From contig CAZCBJ010000066.1 of assembly GCA_964496705.1 (NCBI GenBank), forward strand, positions 1 to 17,962: a stretch of 17,962 nucleotides of DNA. Reading direction: 5' to 3'. This DNA is from CAZCBJ01 sp964496705 (lineage in GTDB: Bacteria > Chloroflexota > Anaerolineae > Anaerolineales > Anaerolineaceae). The notes below the pieces were generated by a model. The model had not been told where the DNA came from, did not search any database, and saw only the letters and a list, made by a program, of their open reading frames with translations. The position numbers and the translations under genes were made by a program. Below are positions 14,230 to 17,962 of the stretch, piece by piece. Each line of letters begins with the position of its first letter. Positions within the stretch are counted from its first letter, which is position 1.

Positions 14230-15285
14230 TTGCAGTCATCTTCGAAAACCTGGTTGTATCGTAATATCCCCAAGGTGGAACTGCACCGCCACCTGGAGGG
14301 CTCGCTGCGCTATGAGACCATCCTGGAGGTGGTGCGCAAACACGGCATCACCCTGCCGCTGCGCAACGACCTGCGCGGTCTGGTGCAGATGCAGGAAGAT
14401 GAGCATTTCTCTTTCGACACCTTTCTGGCCAAATTCAAGGTGCTGCGCCTGCTTTACCGTTCGCCCGAGATCATCCGCCGCATCACCCGTGAGGCGGTAG
14501 CGGATGCTGCGGCAGACAACATCCGCCACATGGAGTTGCGCTTCACCCCGGTGGCGCTGACCCGCTCCGAGAATTTCCCGCTGGCGGATGTGATGGACTG
14601 GGTGTGCGAAAGCGCGCGCGACGCCAGCCAGCAGTACGGGCTTTCGGTGCGGCTGATCGCCAGCATCAATCGCCACGAGCCGCTTGACCTGGGCGCTGAG
14701 GTGGTGCGCTTGGCTGCGCAGCGTTTGTCACGCGGCATTGTTGGGATTGACCTGGCGGGGGACGAAGCCAATCACAGCGCCGCGCCGTTCGTCAAGCTGT
14801 TTCAAGAGGCGCGGGCTGCCGGCCTGGCGTTGTGTGTGCATGCCGGCGAATGGGGCGGGGCTGAGAATGTGCGCGCGGCCATCCAGGAATTCAAAGCCGA
14901 CCGCATCGGTCACGGCGTGCGCGTGGTGGAGGATGCTCAGGTTCTCGCCCTGGCGCGCGAGACGGGTATCCCTTTTGAGGTGTGCATGACCAGCAATTAT
15001 CACAGCGGAGTCTCTCCATCAATCAAAGAACATCCTCTGGGCCGTATGCTGGCGGCTGGTTTGAACGTGACCATCAATACGGATGATCCCAGCATTTCGC
15101 GCATCACCCTGGGCGGTGAATACCGGTTGTTCTGCGATGAGCTTGGGCTGCCCTGGCGGCTGCTGGTTGACCGCATTCTAACCGCAGCGCGGGTGGCTTT
15201 CCTGACCCCGACGGAGAAAGAGAAATTGCACAGCCTGCTCAATCATGAATTCAAGCGCATTTTTACGATCGTCAGCCCTGAATAG
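14230..15285 (+). CDS. add: Adenosine deaminase
   Basis: A 351-residue zinc hydrolase that deaminates adenosine (and deoxyadenosine) to inosine in purine salvage. All active-site positions of the family are visible: zinc ligands H19 and H21 in ELHRHLEG, H204 in CVHAGEWGG and D285 in NTDDPSIS; catalytic E207, H228 in RIGHGVR, and D286. Length fits the family (about 330-350). The start is TTG at 14230: GGAAGGG lies seven bases upstream and no better in-frame start gives the right N-terminus. The related adenine deaminase and aminodeoxyfutalosine deaminase share these motifs, so substrate is likely but not certain. surE begins eight bases after the stop, so the two are co-transcribed; SurE can supply adenosine from AMP. 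Confidence 0.9.
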   Translation: MQSSSKTWLYRNIPKVELHRHLEGSLRYETILEVVRKHGITLPLRNDLRGLVQMQEDEHFSFDTFLAKFKVLRLLYRSPEIIRRITREAVADAAADNIRHMELRFTPVALTRSENFPLADVMDWVCESARDASQQYGLSVRLIASINRHEPLDLGAEVVRLAAQRLSRGIVGIDLAGDEANHSAAPFVKLFQEARAAGLALCVHAGEWGGAENVRAAIQEFKADRIGHGVRVVEDAQVLALARETGIPFEVCMTSNYHSGVSPSIKEHPLGRMLAAGLNVTINTDDPSISRITLGGEYRLFCDELGLPWRLLVDRILTAARVAFLTPTEKEKLHSLLNHEFKRIFTIVSPE

Positions 15286-15293
15286 AGGCACAC

Positions 15294-16073
15294 ATGCATA
15301 TCCTTTGCACCAATGATGATGGGGTTCAGGACCCCGGCTTGTTGGCTCTGGTTCAATCGCTTGCTCCGTTGGGCAGGATCAGCATTCTGGCGCCCGACCG
15401 CAACTGGTCAGCTTCGGGGCATGTCAAAACCCTGCACCGTCCCATCCGCGTCCGCGAGGTGGCTCTGGCGGACGGCACCCCCGCGCTGGCTTCGGACGGC
15501 GCGCCGTCTGACTGTGTTGCGCTGGCGGTGCTGGGCATGATTGCTGGCCCGATCGACCTGGTGGTTTCGGGCATCAACCCGCACGCCAACGTCGGTCATG
15601 ACCTGACCTATTCAGGCACTGTTACAGCGGCGATGGAGGCGGTCATCTCCGGCATCCCCGCCCTGGCTGTATCGTTGGATGGTCCCGAGGACGGCCGCAA
15701 GCCTGATTTTCGCTCCGCCGGGCTGTCCGCCCGCCGGGTTGCCGAGCAGATCATGCGCAACGGGCTGCCGGTCGGCGTGCTGCTCAATGTCAACGTGCCC
15801 GATCTGCCACCCGACGCCATCTGCGGCTTTCAGATTACACGCCAGGGTCAGCGCGTGTACCGCGATCAGTTGGTCATCCACCACGACCCGCGCGGGCGTC
15901 CGTATTACTGGATTGGCGGAGAAAGCCCCACCGGCGTTCCGGATGAAGGCACCGACCTTGGCGCGCTGGTGGCGGGCTATGTGTCGGTGACTCCGGTGCA
16001 TCTCGACCTGACCGCTCATCACCTGCAGGAGAGCCTCGCAGGTTGGCAGTGGCCTGCGCTGGAGGAAAAATGA
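15294..16073 (+). CDS. surE: 5'/3'-nucleotidase SurE
   Basis: A 259-residue metal-dependent phosphatase that removes phosphate from nucleoside 5'- and 3'-monophosphates and, in some species, short polyphosphate. The metal site residues are visible: D8 and D9 in CTNDDG, S39 in APDRNWSASGH and N95 in VSGINPHANVGHD, followed by the conserved YSGTVTAAMEA. The C-terminal part has the usual SurE pattern ending in the YVSVTPVHLDLTAH strand. Length is typical (about 250). AGAGG (15284-15288) lies five bases before the ATG and overlaps the add stop codon region, suggesting translational coupling. The stop overlaps the start of the M48 protease gene (ATGA, 16070-16073). Confidence 0.95.
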   Translation: MHILCTNDDGVQDPGLLALVQSLAPLGRISILAPDRNWSASGHVKTLHRPIRVREVALADGTPALASDGAPSDCVALAVLGMIAGPIDLVVSGINPHANVGHDLTYSGTVTAAMEAVISGIPALAVSLDGPEDGRKPDFRSAGLSARRVAEQIMRNGLPVGVLLNVNVPDLPPDAICGFQITRQGQRVYRDQLVIHHDPRGRPYYWIGGESPTGVPDEGTDLGALVAGYVSVTPVHLDLTAHHLQESLAGWQWPALEEK

Positions 16074-16855
16074 CCCGTTATCGTTACCCGTCCGAACAGT
16101 GGATTTTGGCAGCGACCATCCTGGCCATCATGGTGGTGGTGCTGATCGCTGCCGGGATCACCCTGTTCCTGGTGCCGATTTTCTTCGTGTTGTTTGTTGG
16201 CATAGCTTTTTACATGAATTATGCCCACCATCAGGAATTGATGCGCCAGGCGTTTCAGGTCACCCGTCAGTCTGCTCCCGAATTGGCCGAAGTGGTGCAG
16301 GATTGTGTCAACCGCCTGCGCCCGCGCAGCGTGCAGGTCTTTGTGGTCAATGCCAATGAGCGCAACGCTTACACCTTCGGAGTGACCAACCCCAAGGTGA
16401 TTGTCCTATACCGCCCCCTGCTGGAGATCATGGACGAAGCCGAGCTGCGCTTCATCATCGGTCATGAGATGGGGCATGTCGCCCTGGGTCATACCTGGTT
16501 GAACTCGCTGCTGGGCGGGATGGCCGGCGTGCCGGTCAGCCTGGGCGCAGCGGTCATCCTCAACCTGGCTTTTCGATGGTGGAACCGCGCCTGTGAATAT
16601 TCGGCTGACCGCGCCGGCTTGATCGCCTGCGGCGACCCGCAGAAAGCCATCCTGGCCCTGCTGGAGCTGGCAGCCGGGGATATCCAATCCAGCGCGCAAT
16701 ACCAGCGCGCGTTGGCGTTGATTGAGCGCGAAGACGACAGCGTGGGCAACGTGCTGCTGGAAACCCTATCCACGCATCCCATGATCGTGCGGCGCATCGA
16801 GCAAATCCGCCGCTTTGCTGCCAGCGAGCAGTACCGCCGCCTGCGACAGGCTTGA
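16070..16855 (+). CDS. M48-family membrane zinc metalloprotease
   Basis: A 261-residue membrane-bound peptidase, HtpX/Ste24-like. Two hydrophobic segments near the N-terminus (about 11-46) anchor it. The zinc site is H132-E133-M134-G135-H136 in IGHEMGHVALGH, with E176 in CEYSADRAGL as the third ligand, and a further hydrophobic segment between them (about 145-170). YTFGVTNPKVIVLYRPLL before the zinc motif is typical of M48 enzymes. Family members degrade or mature membrane and envelope proteins. The start is the ATG at 16070, overlapping the surE stop by four bases with GGAGG four bases upstream; an earlier in-frame ATG at 16043 would put MAVACAGGK in front and lacks this site. It converges on the DUF3048 gene with three bases between stop codons. 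Confidence 0.9.
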   Translation: MTRYRYPSEQWILAATILAIMVVVLIAAGITLFLVPIFFVLFVGIAFYMNYAHHQELMRQAFQVTRQSAPELAEVVQDCVNRLRPRSVQVFVVNANERNAYTFGVTNPKVIVLYRPLLEIMDEAELRFIIGHEMGHVALGHTWLNSLLGGMAGVPVSLGAAVILNLAFRWWNRACEYSADRAGLIACGDPQKAILALLELAAGDIQSSAQYQRALALIEREDDSVGNVLLETLSTHPMIVRRIEQIRRFAASEQYRRLRQA

Positions 16856-16858
16856 GTG

Positions 16859-17962
16859 CTATTCGTCCAGATCCACCTTTGGTGCGCTGAATTGCACCAC
16901 CCAGTTGCCCGAGCCTGGTTCGCGCCGGTTCATCAGCGTAAAATAGTCCAGTGTGTCGATGGTCTCGTAGAGCGGCGTGCCGCGCGGCACAATCTCCACC
17001 CAGGTCTGCCCCGGTTTGAGCGGGAAAGGTTTGCCCTGGGAGTCGATGAAGCGCATGCGGTGCATCTGACCGGTCTTGCGTGAGAAGCTGTCGGCGTAGG
17101 TGGTCCAGAATATTTCATACATCTTCCCGTCGCGCAGCAGCAGCGCCGGATTGGCTTTGATGCCAATCAGGTCTATGTCAAACAGCGTCGGGCTGGTGAA
17201 GAGTATGTCCGCGTACAGCACCACCACGTTCTCAAAGGTCAGCGGCTGGCCATTGAGCCGGTCGGTGGCCTGCACGAAGGTGGCTGCGTCAATCTGATCC
17301 TGGGTGCGCAGGTATGCGCCGCTGGCAGGGTCGTAGCGCCAGAACACCTGCCCGCGGAAGTTGAAGGGGATCCACAGCAAATTGGCTGTTTTTCCGCCCT
17401 CAGGCGGGTTGGTGCCAAAGCTCTGCCCGAATAAGCTCTGGGGATAAAAGGATTTCTGCTGCGAGGCAGCCAGCTTTTTCAGCCTGTCCACAGTGATGAA
17501 GGCGTCGTTGACATCAATGTCGTCCGTGCCGTACACGATGGAGTAATCGTTGAGATAGGGCAGCACGTTGCTGCCCGCCGAGGCAAACACCAGCAGCCCG
17601 TTGAATATCCTGCGCAGGCTCTCATACGGCAGGCGCCCCGAGCGGATCGGGCCGACCTTGACCTCGTCCTGCACCACCTGCCCATTGACCAATTGGGTGG
17701 GCAGGTCGCCGTAGAACAGCGCCAGGAATCGGGTCGTGCCTTCACCGATGAACATTTCAAAAACCAGCGGGCTGAACGACAGTCCCGCCTGCGGGCGCGC
17801 TTCGATGGGCGAGTTGGTGATCGACACCAGCACCGGCGGCAGCAGCAGGCTTGCCGGGTCGAGCATCGGCAGACCGCTCAGTGGATTGACCCCTGCGGGG
17901 TAATCTTCCGGGCCGACCAGCGCGGGGGTGGCGGTGTTGGTGATGGTCGCCGTGGGACTGGG
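16859..17962 (-). CDS. DUF3048-family protein (YerB-like lipoprotein), 5' end outside the window
   Basis: At least 367 residues, open to the right edge, so the N-terminus is missing. From the edge it reads a Pro/Thr-rich linker (PSPTATITNTATPALVG), then the DUF3048 start NPLSGLP, VSITNSPIEARPQAGLS, VFEMFIGEGTTRFLALFYG and the VGPIRSGRLPYESL motif, and finally the C-terminal DUF3048 subdomain with NGQPLTFENVVVLYAD, PALLLRDGKMYEIFWT and PGQTWVEIVP. An ATG at 17866 lies inside the conserved domain and is not the real start. B. subtilis YerB is a lipoprotein of this family of uncertain function; the linker suggests the same export here. No enzyme motif is visible. Confidence 0.85.
   Translation of the reverse strand, partial: PSPTATITNTATPALVGPEDYPAGVNPLSGLPMLDPASLLLPPVLVSITNSPIEARPQAGLSFSPLVFEMFIGEGTTRFLALFYGDLPTQLVNGQVVQDEVKVGPIRSGRLPYESLRRIFNGLLVFASAGSNVLPYLNDYSIVYGTDDIDVNDAFITVDRLKKLAASQQKSFYPQSLFGQSFGTNPPEGGKTANLLWIPFNFRGQVFWRYDPASGAYLRTQDQIDAATFVQATDRLNGQPLTFENVVVLYADILFTSPTLFDIDLIGIKANPALLLRDGKMYEIFWTTYADSFSRKTGQMHRMRFIDSQGKPFPLKPGQTWVEIVPRGTPLYETIDTLDYFTLMNRREPGSGNWVVQFSAPKVDLDE

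Noticed and set aside
17864..17866. ATG as start of the DUF3048 gene
   Set aside because: The frame stays open to the edge and encodes the conserved NPLSGLP start of the domain and a Pro/Thr linker upstream, so the gene is truncated by the window.
1..17962. CRISPR arrays, tRNAs, insertion sequences, phage genes
   Set aside because: I saw no regularly spaced repeats, cloverleaf sequences, transposase motifs or terminal inverted repeats.

Overview
The window reads as chromosomal DNA from an anaerobic bacterium of the Chloroflexota, most likely Anaerolineae-like. The assignment is inferred from gene style, not from a marker search: moderately high GC, a short EF-Ts of about 200 residues, a two-domain Fe-S aldo/keto reductase, lipoproteins with long Pro/Thr/Ala linkers followed by PD40-type repeats, a DUF3048 lipoprotein, and a Ta0216-type B12/radical SAM protein. 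I see no phage, insertion sequence, CRISPR array, tRNA or rRNA.

Layout. (1) 1-3118, plus strand: a stand-alone DprA-like SLOG protein, then an Fe-S aldo/keto reductase with an MFS-like transporter 19 bases behind it. (2) 3122-7635, a cell-envelope block: a large YfhO-family membrane protein on the minus strand, divergent from two paralogous membrane-anchored sulfatase-like genes on the plus strand. The first of these (5372-5957) is a pseudogene that has lost about 1 kb of its middle and is out of frame; the second (6040-7635) is intact. (3) 7636-8073 is a gene-free gap that may hold an eroded minus-strand gene. (4) 8074-9477: a PD40/TolB-like repeat lipoprotein. (5) 9482-11919, minus strand: rpsB-tsf-pyrH, with a strong intrinsic terminator between tsf and pyrH and no frr after pyrH. 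S2 carries a long acidic C-terminal tail, and the rpsB transcript appears to have a structured leader of about 125 nt. (6) 12320-14125: a Ta0216-family B12-binding/radical SAM protein, divergent from rpsB. (7) 14230-16855: a tight operon of adenosine deaminase, SurE nucleotidase and an M48 membrane metalloprotease, with 8-nt spacing and then a 4-nt overlap. (8) 16859-17962: a DUF3048 lipoprotein on the minus strand, cut by the right edge.

How the genes fit together. SurE and adenosine deaminase can act in sequence in purine salvage (AMP to adenosine to inosine). YfhO and the sulfatase-like proteins share a regulatory gap, and both families act on envelope glycopolymers in other bacteria, so a joint role in surface polymer modification is a reasonable guess. 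The rest is housekeeping (translation, UMP kinase). Perfect or near-perfect TATAAT boxes, several without a recognisable -35 and some with a TGn extension, precede most transcription units. Three convergent gene pairs are only 3-4 bases apart.

I did not find a clearly new multi-gene system. The best leads are the degenerating sulfatase-like paralogue pair next to YfhO, the Ta0216 radical SAM gene, and the wiring of the rpsB-tsf-pyrH operon.
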